Origin: an uncultured Hyphomicrobiales bacterium
Lineage (GTDB): Bacteria; Pseudomonadota; Alphaproteobacteria; Rhizobiales; Beijerinckiaceae
Assembly: GCA_903903935.1 (NCBI GenBank)
Contig: CAIVAX010000419.1
Coordinates: 1 to 5,170 of the forward strand
Direction: 5' to 3'
DNA length: 5,170 nt
This document shows, in pieces, positions 1-4,999 of the stretch. Position 1 is the stretch's first letter, and each line of letters starts with the position of its first letter. The notes below the pieces were generated by a model. It made no database searches. It saw only the letters and a list, made by a program, of their open reading frames with translations, and had not been told where the DNA came from. The translations under genes were made by a program, and so were the position numbers.

Positions 1-201
1 GGAATGGAGCGGATGACTAATCTGCGGCCATCGCCCACAGAACTCATTATAAAGTTGACGAGCAAAATCTTCATCTTCTTCAAGGATGAGGATACCGCCT
101 AGAGAAAACCAATCCCGATTATGCGCCGCGCGACCACCGGGGTTGCGATCTGGATTGCGTGTTCCTGATTCATCTATATAAAAATGAAGGGCAAGAGGCA
201 T
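1..201 (-). CDS. DUF3800 family protein, N-terminal part (runs off left edge)
   Basis: The reverse strand reads without a stop from an ATG at 201-199 to the window edge, giving 67 residues. The protein opens MPLALHFYIDESGTRNPD. The motif YIDESG at residues 8-13, followed by DWFSLGGILI at about 31-40, is the N-terminal signature of the DUF3800 family (Pfam PF12686). Function in this family is poorly known; its conserved acidic residues have suggested a nuclease-like role, which is family-level speculation. The visible part ends in PLHS, where family members often carry a conserved His/Ser stretch. The frame stays open upstream to a TAA at about 249, but ATG 201 puts YIDESG at the usual distance from the start. 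No strong Shine-Dalgarno sequence is visible. GC is about 48 percent and codons such as ATA, TCA, GGA, ACA and CTA occur, unlike the GC-richer neighbours, which suggests horizontal acquisition. Most of the gene, perhaps 150-200 residues, lies outside the window. Family call is firm, function unknown. Confidence 0.85.
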   Translation of the reverse strand, partial: MPLALHFYIDESGTRNPDRNPGGRAAHNRDWFSLGGILILEEDEDFARQLYNEFCGRWPQISHPLHS

Positions 202-241
202 TGGAAACAGGCCGCCGTGAAAAGAACGAGCAACAAAAATA

Positions 242-255
242 CCAATTTAAATTGG
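242..255. promoter_or_regulatory. Perfect 14-bp palindrome, candidate operator
   Basis: CCAATTTAAATTGG is identical to its reverse complement. It lies in the 175-bp region between the divergent DUF3800 and oxidoreductase genes, about 41 bp upstream of the first start and 122 bp upstream of the second. This is the size and symmetry expected of a dimeric regulator's site. No regulator gene is visible here, and I found no convincing -35/-10 pair around it on either strand. The surroundings are AT-rich (about 40 percent GC over 202-300), which raises the chance of a coincidental match. Confidence 0.4.
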
Positions 256-345
256 AAAAGAGTCTAACAGAATGCCGTTGCTGTTCCTAGGTTGAGTTGT
301 TCATGCTTTCGGGTCAATCGGGACCTTGCAGCTCTCCGCTCCCCA

Positions 346-367
346 TGCTTTGCTGTCCTTCAAAGCA
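346..367 (+). promoter_or_regulatory. Hairpin abutting the oxidoreductase ribosome binding site
   Basis: TGCTTTG at 346-352 and CAAAGCA at 361-367 are perfect inverted repeats that would form a 7-bp RNA stem with an 8-nt loop. The last stem base is also the first base of the AGGAGG Shine-Dalgarno sequence. Folding could limit ribosome access or simply hold the site open. Stems of this size with loops up to about 30 nt arise by chance several times in a 5-kb window, so the position is the only special point. Confidence 0.3.
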
Positions 368-372
368 GGAGG
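367..372 (+). promoter_or_regulatory. Shine-Dalgarno sequence deciding the start at 377
   Basis: AGGAGG lies 4 nt upstream of ATG 377. It is the strongest ribosome binding site in the window, although the spacing is short. It favours ATG 377 over an in-frame TTG at 326, which would add 17 residues that do not resemble the family N-terminus. Confidence 0.7.
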
Positions 373-376
373 CCTC

Positions 377-1216
377 ATGGCATTGAGATGTGTGATCATC
401 GCGCAAGGTGCTATGGGCAGTGCCATTGGCGCGCGTTTGGTGGCTGCTGGTCATCAGATTTTCACTGTGCTGGAGGGGCGCAGCCCCGCCAGTCAGGCCC
501 GTGCGCAGCAGGCTGGCATGCAGCCCATTGCTATGAGCCAAATTGCAAACTGCGATCTGTTTCTCTCCATTCTGCCACCCTCTGAGGCTCTGCCTTTGGC
601 GCAGAGTGTGGCGCCCATCCTGCAACAAGCTTTGACAAAGCCGATCTATGTGGATGCTAATGCGGTTAGTCCGCGCACCATGCAGGCGATCGCAAATTGT
701 CTTGGCTCTGCGGGGGGTGATCTTGTCGATGCAGGCATTATCGGCGGTCCACCCAAACAGGAGTCTAGTCCGGCGATTTATCTCTCTGGCGCAAGGGCGG
801 AGGAGGTCAGGGCGCGACTTGACTCCAATCTTGATTTTCGGCTCTTGAGCGGCCCCATTGGCGCGGCCTCGGCACTCAAAATGTCTTATGCCGGTCTCAC
901 CAAAGGTTTTCAGGGACTGGGCGCCGCTATGTTGTCTGCCGCTAAACAAGCGGGCGCAGGCGAGGCGCTCTTGGCGCAATTGGCGCAATCGCAACCTGAT
1001 TTTCTGGCCTATTTTCGCCCGCAAGTGCCCGCCATGTTTCCCAAGGCCTATCGCTTTGTAGGCGAAATGGAGGAGATCGCCGCTTTTCTCAAAGACAGCG
1101 GCGATACCTCGGCTGCAGATATTTACCTCGGTCTTGCCAAATTATTTGCCGATTTTGCTAATGAACAACCTGAGACCGAAGACAGAGTGACGGCGCTGTC
1201 CACTCTGCTCACATGA
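377..1216 (+). CDS. NAD(P)-dependent oxidoreductase, 6-phosphogluconate/3-hydroxyisobutyrate dehydrogenase-like, DUF1932 C-terminus
   Basis: This 279-residue cytoplasmic enzyme belongs to the beta-hydroxyacid dehydrogenase superfamily. An N-terminal Rossmann fold starts directly with a strand and glycine-rich loop, AQGAMGSAIG, at residues 9-18. SILPPSE at 64-70 and DANAVSP at 93-99 match the conserved cofactor-side segments, and DAGIIGGPP at 118-126 matches the substrate loop. The helical C-terminal domain contains GAASALKMSYAGLTKG at 162-177. K168 is in the place of the superfamily's catalytic lysine, and the KMSYAG..KG pattern is typical of DUF1932 proteins rather than classical 3-hydroxyisobutyrate dehydrogenases. 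The first glycine of the usual GxGxMG fingerprint is Ala9. The substrate cannot be read from sequence; a hydroxy acid oxidised with NAD(P) is the family expectation. The gene is not in an operon with its neighbours: it diverges from the DUF3800 gene and converges on the exported protein, with stop codons abutting. Family call is firm, substrate unknown. Confidence 0.88.
   Translation: MALRCVIIAQGAMGSAIGARLVAAGHQIFTVLEGRSPASQARAQQAGMQPIAMSQIANCDLFLSILPPSEALPLAQSVAPILQQALTKPIYVDANAVSPRTMQAIANCLGSAGGDLVDAGIIGGPPKQESSPAIYLSGARAEEVRARLDSNLDFRLLSGPIGAASALKMSYAGLTKGFQGLGAAMLSAAKQAGAGEALLAQLAQSQPDFLAYFRPQVPAMFPKAYRFVGEMEEIAAFLKDSGDTSAADIYLGLAKLFADFANEQPETEDRVTALSTLLT
1183..1207. other. Inverted repeat at the convergent gene junction
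   Basis: CAGAGTG at 1183-1189 and CACTCTG at 1201-1207 form a perfect 7-bp stem. The 11-nt loop can add two more pairs (AC 1190-1191 with GT 1198-1199) across one bulged base. It lies in the last 12 codons of the oxidoreductase gene, just past the stop of the minus-strand gene as that gene's transcript reads. There is no T-run of the classical intrinsic-terminator kind on either strand. It may help end transcription from one or both sides, or be coincidence. Confidence 0.3.
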
Positions 1217-1828
1217 TCATTTGAGGAAGACATAAATATCGACAGCCAGCTCATTATCATCAGGCGTTTTGGCTTCCTTGATATATTCCTCGATAAAGAC
1301 ATTGGCTGCATTCAGCCCCTTTTCATCGAGATAAGCGGTGATGGCCTCATAGGTTGAGTCAATGTCATCATAAGCGCCGCGATGTTGGAATTTCAGCGTC
1401 GCACCATTGGGTGTCGTCGTCAGGCGAATGCCATTGCCCAATTGCACACCACCAGCAGGCGGCGCGCCCACCGGCACCATGGCTTCAAATTTGAAGCCAT
1501 CATCATCTGTTTCCAAAAAGACAGCCAGCGGCGGCCCCTCTTCATTCACGCCGGCGGCCTTGAGCGCGGCACGGATTTTCGCAAAGCTGCCGCTCAGATT
1601 TTGAAATCCCTCTTCCCAGCTGGATTTGCCGCCCAGCATGGCGACCGGTCGGCTTTCGTACATTTTCTTTTGTACGCTTCCCTCATCGCCTGGCACTTCA
1701 CGCGGCGGGGTAGGGGCAGAAGGCGTGCTGACCTGCGCAAAGGCGGGAGCGGCCAGAGGAAGAGAAGAGCATGCAAGCGCAAGAACCAAAGCGAATTTGA
1801 AAAGAAAGAAATAAGGCCGCGTTGTCAT
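1217..1828 (-). CDS. Exported protein with GyrI-like (AraC effector-binding type) domain
   Basis: This 203-residue protein begins with a clear Sec signal peptide: MTTRPYF, a hydrophobic core to about residue 28, and a likely signal peptidase I site AFA|QV after residue 31. A proline-rich linker follows at about 35-47. The rest fits the GyrI-like/AraC_E_bind fold: ESRPVAMLGGKSSWEEGF at 58-75, a helix to about 93, EAMVPVGAPPAGGV at 115-128, a strand and turn FQHRGAYDDI at 147-156, and a helix to 169. The family's conserved glutamate falls in FIEEYIKE at 178-185, and the protein ends in the typical terminal strand DIYVFLK. Most such domains are cytoplasmic ligand-binding modules of regulators or stand-alone binders; here the domain should lie in the periplasm, where it may bind a small molecule. 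No DNA-binding domain is present. A GGAG Shine-Dalgarno sequence (plus-strand CTCC, 1835-1838) stands 6 nt before the ATG. The gene diverges from dapF. Cys20 is a poor lipobox match. Ligand and role are unknown. Confidence 0.82.
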   Translation of the reverse strand: MTTRPYFFLFKFALVLALACSSLPLAAPAFAQVSTPSAPTPPREVPGDEGSVQKKMYESRPVAMLGGKSSWEEGFQNLSGSFAKIRAALKAAGVNEEGPPLAVFLETDDDGFKFEAMVPVGAPPAGGVQLGNGIRLTTTPNGATLKFQHRGAYDDIDSTYEAITAYLDEKGLNAANVFIEEYIKEAKTPDDNELAVDIYVFLK

Positions 1829-1845
1829 AAGTCACTCCGCGAGAA

Positions 1846-1890
1846 AATCGGACCCAAACCAAAAAGGACATGCGCCCCGAATCGGACCCA
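1846..1890. repeat. Pair of 11-bp direct repeats in the divergent region
   Basis: AATCGGACCCA occurs at 1846-1856 and again at 1880-1890, 34 bp start to start. Two identical 11-mers in a 166-bp spacer are unlikely by chance (roughly 0.003 expected under even base use). Both copies would lie in the 5' untranslated region of the exported-protein mRNA if the TATAAT at 1901-1906 is its promoter. The right copy sits in a short symmetric stretch, CCGAATCGG, at 1877-1885. They could be operators or RNA elements; their ligand is unknown. Confidence 0.5.
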
Positions 1891-1900
1891 TCAGCCATGC

Positions 1901-1906
1901 ATTATA
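1901..1906 (-). promoter_or_regulatory. Candidate -10 box for the exported GyrI-like protein
   Basis: The minus strand reads TATAAT here, a perfect sigma70-type -10 match, about 72 bp upstream of the ATG at 1828. The predicted start of transcription near 1894 would leave a leader of about 66 nt. No good TTGACA-like -35 lies at 16-18 bp; the spaced hexamer TAGGAT (1924-1929, read on minus) is weak and falls in the 16-bp palindrome, so the promoter could depend on an activator or not exist. Confidence 0.35.
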
Positions 1907-1925
1907 AAGCTAAGAATGGCGAAAT

Positions 1926-1941
1926 CCTATGTGCATATAGG
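1926..1941. promoter_or_regulatory. Near-perfect 16-bp palindrome, candidate operator
   Basis: CCTATGTGCATATAGG pairs with itself at 7 of 8 positions, the exception being a G/T pair. It lies between the divergent exported-protein and dapF starts, about 53 bp before dapF, and would overlap the -35 region of the candidate minus-strand promoter. About two such palindromes are expected by chance in the whole window but far fewer than one in this spacer. The regulator is unknown. Confidence 0.35.
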
Positions 1942-1978
1942 CGAGCTGTCCTCTTTACGCTATAGAGATAATCAGATC

Positions 1979-1983
1979 AGAGG
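1979..1983 (+). promoter_or_regulatory. Probable ribosome binding site of dapF
   Basis: AGAGG lies 11 nt upstream of ATG 1995. The spacing is on the long side and the match modest. It is the only purine-rich stretch at a plausible distance, and the start itself is fixed mainly by protein alignment: the family's KMNG motif follows at residue 11. Confidence 0.4.
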
Positions 1984-1994
1984 TTTGGTTTTTC

Positions 1995-2867
1995 ATGAGT
2001 GCTCTTGCCCATCTGCCCTTTGCCAAAATGAATGGCCTTGGCAATGAAATTATCGTCTTGGACTTGCGTGGAAAAAATATCCACGTCAGTGCCCCTGAGG
2101 CGCGCGCTATAGCAGCAGGCAAGGGCCTTGCCTATGATCAATTAATGGTGCTCGAAGATCCGCATCGGCACGGCACACAGGCCTATGTGAAAATCTACAA
2201 TAATGATGGCACGCAATCAGGCGCCTGTGGCAATGGCACACGCTGTGTGGCCTGGCATTTGATGCGCGATCAGGGCTCGCAAACGCTTGTGGTCGAAACC
2301 AAAGCAGGTCTGCTCACCTGTGAGCGCAAGGGAGAGTGGAATTTCTCCGTCGATATGGGCGCTCCCAAATTGGACTGGGCCGATATTCCTCTGCGTGATC
2401 CCTCCCCCGATACAAGGCAGATCCATTTAAGCATTGGTCCGGCTGATCAGCCCATTTTAAGCGGTCCCTCTGCGGTCAATATGGGCAATCCGCATGCAAT
2501 CTTCTTTGTTGAGGCGATTGAGGCCTATGATCTGGCGCATCTGGGGCCGATCCTTGAGCATGATCCCATCTTCCCCGAGAAGGCCAATATTTCCCTCGCG
2601 CAGATTCTCTCACCCGATCACATCAAGCTGAAAGTCTGGGAGCGCGGCGTTGGCTTGACGCAAGCCTGTGGCACGGCCGCTTGCGCGGCTGCAGTGGCGG
2701 GCGCCCGCAAAGGCCTGACCCTTCGCCAGTCGCGCGTCAGCTTGCCCGGCGGCGACCTTTTTATTGATTGGCGGGAGAGTGATGATCATGTGATCATGAC
2801 AGGCCCAGTTGAGCTCGAATTTGAAGGGCATTTTTCACCCGCTCTCTTCGCCGGCCTGCCCGCATGA
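1995..2867 (+). CDS. dapF: Diaminopimelate epimerase
   Basis: DapF converts LL-2,6-diaminopimelate to the meso form in the cytoplasm, without cofactor, for lysine synthesis and peptidoglycan cross-links. The 290-residue product has the family's usual length and both catalytic cysteines: C78 in GACGNGTRC and C225 in QACGTAAC. Other hallmarks are KMNGLGNE at 11-18, [14 protein letters not shown] at 68-81, [12 protein letters not shown] at 161-172, [12 protein letters not shown] at 215-226 and [10 protein letters not shown] at 269-278. The common GNDF near the N-terminus is GNEI here, a variant I associate with Hyphomicrobiales DapF proteins. The two pseudo-symmetric halves are complete and nothing is broken. 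It overlaps mtaB by the 4 bases ATGA, so the two are probably cotranscribed and translationally coupled. The 166-bp region upstream should hold the promoter, although no convincing -35/-10 pair is seen; TATAGA at 1961-1966 or GATAAT at 1967-1972 are possible -10 boxes. Confidence 0.97.
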   Translation: MSALAHLPFAKMNGLGNEIIVLDLRGKNIHVSAPEARAIAAGKGLAYDQLMVLEDPHRHGTQAYVKIYNNDGTQSGACGNGTRCVAWHLMRDQGSQTLVVETKAGLLTCERKGEWNFSVDMGAPKLDWADIPLRDPSPDTRQIHLSIGPADQPILSGPSAVNMGNPHAIFFVEAIEAYDLAHLGPILEHDPIFPEKANISLAQILSPDHIKLKVWERGVGLTQACGTAACAAAVAGARKGLTLRQSRVSLPGGDLFIDWRESDDHVIMTGPVELEFEGHFSPALFAGLPA

Positions 2868-4183
2868 GTGAGGCGCAAATCATTAGCGAAGTACAAACGA
2901 TCAGCGCGCCTGCCATTGCGGTGGAGACCTTTGGCTGTCGGTTAAATGCGTTGGAATCGGAGGCCATTCGCCGCGCAGCGCAAGCGGCCGGGCTCGAGCA
3001 AGACGTGCTCATTCTCAACACATGTGCCGTCACCAATGAGGCGTTGCGCCAAGCGCGCCAGACCATCCGGCGCATGCGGCGCGAACACCCCAACCGGCCC
3101 ATTATTGTCACAGGCTGCGGCGCGCAGATCGAGCCCGAGACCTTTGCCAATATGGACGAAGTCTCGCTCGTTCTGGGTAATCGCGAAAAAACCGATCCGC
3201 AAATTTGGGCGCATCTCAAGCAGAGCCTTGCTGATGGCGAGCGCATGCGCGTGGGCGATATTATGCAGCTGCCCGATCAGGTGCCCTCACATGAGGGCTC
3301 GGGCCTTGTCGATTCCATTGAGGGCCAGACGCGCGCCTTTGTTGAAGTGCAGACGGGCTGTGATCATCGCTGCACCTTTTGCATTATTCCATACGGGCGC
3401 GGGCCTTCGCGCTCCGTACCTCTTGCGGCGATTGTGACTCAGCTCCATCGCATTGTGGAGCGCGGCATTCATGAAGTTGTGCTTACCGGTGTGGATCTGA
3501 CCTCTTGGGGGCATGATTTATCTGGCGCGCCGCAACTCGGCCAATTGGTGAGCGAGCTTTTGCGCGCTGTGCCGCATTTGCCGCGCTTGCGCCTGTCATC
3601 GATAGATTGCATTGAGGCCGATCCGCTTTTGCTCGATGTAATGGCGCACGAGCCGCGCCTCATGCCGCATTTGCATTTATCTTTGCAGGCGGGCGATGAT
3701 CTCATCCTCAAGCGCATGAAGCGCCGTCACACGCGCGCACAAGCCATTGCCTTTTGTGACAGCCTCAGACACACGCGTCCCGATCTCGTCTTTGGAGCAG
3801 ATATCATCACCGGCTTTCCCACCGAGAGTGAAGACATGTTTCAACGCTCACTTGATCTGGTGGATGAATGCGGCCTCACTCATCTGCATGTCTTTCCTTT
3901 CTCCCCGCGTGCGGGCACGCCGGCGGCTAAAATGCCGCAAGTTGATCCCAAGCTCAGAAAAGAGCGCGCCAGTCGGTTAAGAGCTAAAGGCAGCGAAGTG
4001 TTGAATAAGCATTTGCAGGCACAGATTGGCCGGACCTTGCATGTGTTAACTGAGCGCGGTGGCATTGCCCGCGCAGAGGATTTCACCTCCCTCACTTTGG
4101 AGGCAGAGATTGCGCATGGGCAATTGCTCGATGTGCAGGTGACAAGATTGGTTGGCCAGACTCTATTCGCCAGGCCCGTCTGA
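2864..4183 (+). CDS. mtaB: tRNA t6A37 methylthiotransferase (MtaB)
   Basis: MtaB is a radical SAM enzyme that adds a methylthio group to C2 of N6-threonylcarbamoyladenosine at position 37 of ANN-decoding tRNAs, stabilising codon pairing. The 439-residue protein has the three expected parts. The N-terminal methylthiotransferase domain carries cluster ligands C25 (TFGCRLN), C54 (LNTCAVT) and C85 (VTGCGAQ). The radical SAM domain has C166, C170 and C173 (CDHRCTFC), followed by [11 protein letters not shown] at 174-184 and [10 protein letters not shown] at 207-216. A TRAM-like RNA-binding tail covers roughly 384-436. TFGCRLN and the [10 protein letters not shown] stretch favour MtaB over MiaB or RimO. 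All six cysteines are present. The start overlaps the dapF stop (ATGA) and has no Shine-Dalgarno sequence of its own, consistent with coupled translation. About 18 residues precede the first conserved strand, so a downstream GTG at 2921 is a weaker alternative. The 3' end overlaps the convergent pseudouridine synthase gene by 21 bp. Confidence 0.93.
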   Translation: MSEAQIISEVQTISAPAIAVETFGCRLNALESEAIRRAAQAAGLEQDVLILNTCAVTNEALRQARQTIRRMRREHPNRPIIVTGCGAQIEPETFANMDEVSLVLGNREKTDPQIWAHLKQSLADGERMRVGDIMQLPDQVPSHEGSGLVDSIEGQTRAFVEVQTGCDHRCTFCIIPYGRGPSRSVPLAAIVTQLHRIVERGIHEVVLTGVDLTSWGHDLSGAPQLGQLVSELLRAVPHLPRLRLSSIDCIEADPLLLDVMAHEPRLMPHLHLSLQAGDDLILKRMKRRHTRAQAIAFCDSLRHTRPDLVFGADIITGFPTESEDMFQRSLDLVDECGLTHLHVFPFSPRAGTPAAKMPQVDPKLRKERASRLRAKGSEVLNKHLQAQIGRTLHVLTERGGIARAEDFTSLTLEAEIAHGQLLDVQVTRLVGQTLFARPV

Positions 4184-4978
4184 CTTATCAGCAAGCGGCT
4201 GCACAGAGGACTCCTCATCTGGATTCCAGCCGCAGGCGATGAGATAATCGCGCATATGGTCTGGCACGGGCGCTACCACTCCAATGGGCGCTTTATTGGC
4301 CGAGATGGGAATGCTGATCCCGCGTGCATGTAATTGCAGCCCGGGCCCGCCATTGCGCGGCCCGCTGCCATAAATCGGATCACCGACAATCGCCCAGCCC
4401 ATAGAGGCGCAATGCACACGCAATTGATGGGTACGGCCGGTCAAAGGCTCCAAGGCCAGAAAGCTCATCACTTTGCCCTCGTGATCCTGATGACTCCCCA
4501 TTACGCGCCAGCGGGTTTGCGAGGGCAGGCCATTGGGGTCCACTTTCATCCACCAGCCGCGGCCGGGGTCCAGCTTGCCCAAAGGCAGGTCAATCAACCC
4601 CTCTGGCGCCTCTGGCTGGCCTTCCACCAAGGCCCAATAGGTCTTGGAGATTTTGCCCTGCTTGAACAGAAGACCAAGCTTTTCCAATGCCTTGCGATGA
4701 CGCCCCAGAACCAGACAGCCCGATGTGTCGCGGTCGAGGCGATGGGCGAGGGCGGGATTGCGCGGCAGGCCAAAGCGCAAAGCATCAAAGGCATCTTCTA
4801 CGCAGGGGCCTCCCTTGGGGCCGCGATGCACAGCAATGCCAGCCGGCTTGTTGATCACCAGCAAAAGACCATCGCGATAGAGGAGGCGGGCGTTTATCTC
4901 TTCCGGCGTCATGCACAACAGGCTATCGAGGGGCGCGATTGATCCGTCAAGAGACGATTTTGTCTTGCCATCGGTCAT
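4163..4978 (-). CDS. RluA-family RNA pseudouridine synthase, no S4 domain
   Basis: This enzyme isomerises uridine to pseudouridine in rRNA or tRNA. The catalytic motif HRLDRDTSG is at residues 79-87 with D82 as the catalytic aspartate. LLVINKPAGIAVHRGP at 39-54 is the family's N-terminal strand, KTYWALVEG at 112-120 the central one, and LTGRTHQLRVH at 179-189 the RNA-contacting motif, followed by GDPIYG at 199-204. The 271-residue protein goes almost directly into the catalytic domain, without the S4 RNA-binding domain of RluC/RluD, and so resembles RluA or TruC in layout. The target base cannot be told from sequence. An in-frame TAG immediately precedes ATG 4978, so the protein cannot start further upstream. 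No Shine-Dalgarno sequence precedes it, and ATG 4912 (Met23, MTPEEINARLL) is a realistic alternative, because the first 22 residues look unconserved. The gene lies in reverse between mtaB and ftsY, overlapping the first by 21 bp and leaving 21 bp before the second. Confidence 0.92.
   Translation of the reverse strand: MTDGKTKSSLDGSIAPLDSLLCMTPEEINARLLYRDGLLLVINKPAGIAVHRGPKGGPCVEDAFDALRFGLPRNPALAHRLDRDTSGCLVLGRHRKALEKLGLLFKQGKISKTYWALVEGQPEAPEGLIDLPLGKLDPGRGWWMKVDPNGLPSQTRWRVMGSHQDHEGKVMSFLALEPLTGRTHQLRVHCASMGWAIVGDPIYGSGPRNGGPGLQLHARGISIPISANKAPIGVVAPVPDHMRDYLIACGWNPDEESSVQPLADKSDGPGE
4195..4233 (+). other. Inverted repeat just past the mtaB stop
   Basis: GCGGCTG at 4195-4201 and CAGCCGC at 4227-4233 are perfect 7-bp inverted repeats. 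Between them a smaller one, GAGGA/TCCTC at 4206-4216, could form a second stem. The structure begins 11 nt after the mtaB stop and lies in the 3' part of the opposing gene. No T-run follows on the plus strand, so it is not a standard intrinsic terminator; it might protect or help end the dapF-mtaB mRNA. Chance is a real alternative. Confidence 0.25.
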
Positions 4979-4999
4979 CTAGCCATATGAAGAGAAGTG

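Noticed and set aside
292..320. TTGAGT at 292-297 as a -35 box for the oxidoreductase
   Set aside because: The hexamers 16-18 bp downstream (CAATCG and neighbours) do not resemble a -10 box.
326..376. TTG start giving the oxidoreductase 17 extra N-terminal residues
   Set aside because: The extra residues do not resemble the family, the Rossmann strand begins right after ATG 377, and the AGGAGG sequence is placed for ATG 377.
314..1024. Long open frame of 236 codons on the minus strand
   Set aside because: It lies antisense to the oxidoreductase, its product resembles no family, and its composition (Arg-, Cys- and Ser-rich) is that of a shadow frame.
1766..1783. Lipobox around Cys20 of the exported protein
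   Set aside because: The residues before Cys (ALA-C) do not fit the usual [LVI][ASTVI][GAS]C pattern, and a good signal peptidase I site AFA|QV follows.
1382..2047. Open frame of 221 codons on the plus strand
   Set aside because: It is antisense to the exported GyrI-like protein, crosses the divergent regulatory region and the dapF start, and has a low-complexity basic product without known motifs.
2864..4183. Annotation as MiaB or RimO
   Set aside because: The TFGCRLN opening and the [10 protein letters not shown] stretch fit MtaB better; MiaB and RimO differ around the radical SAM cysteines.
4334..4942. Open frame of 202 codons on the plus strand
   Set aside because: It is antisense to the pseudouridine synthase, whose motifs are unmistakable, and its product has no recognisable domain.
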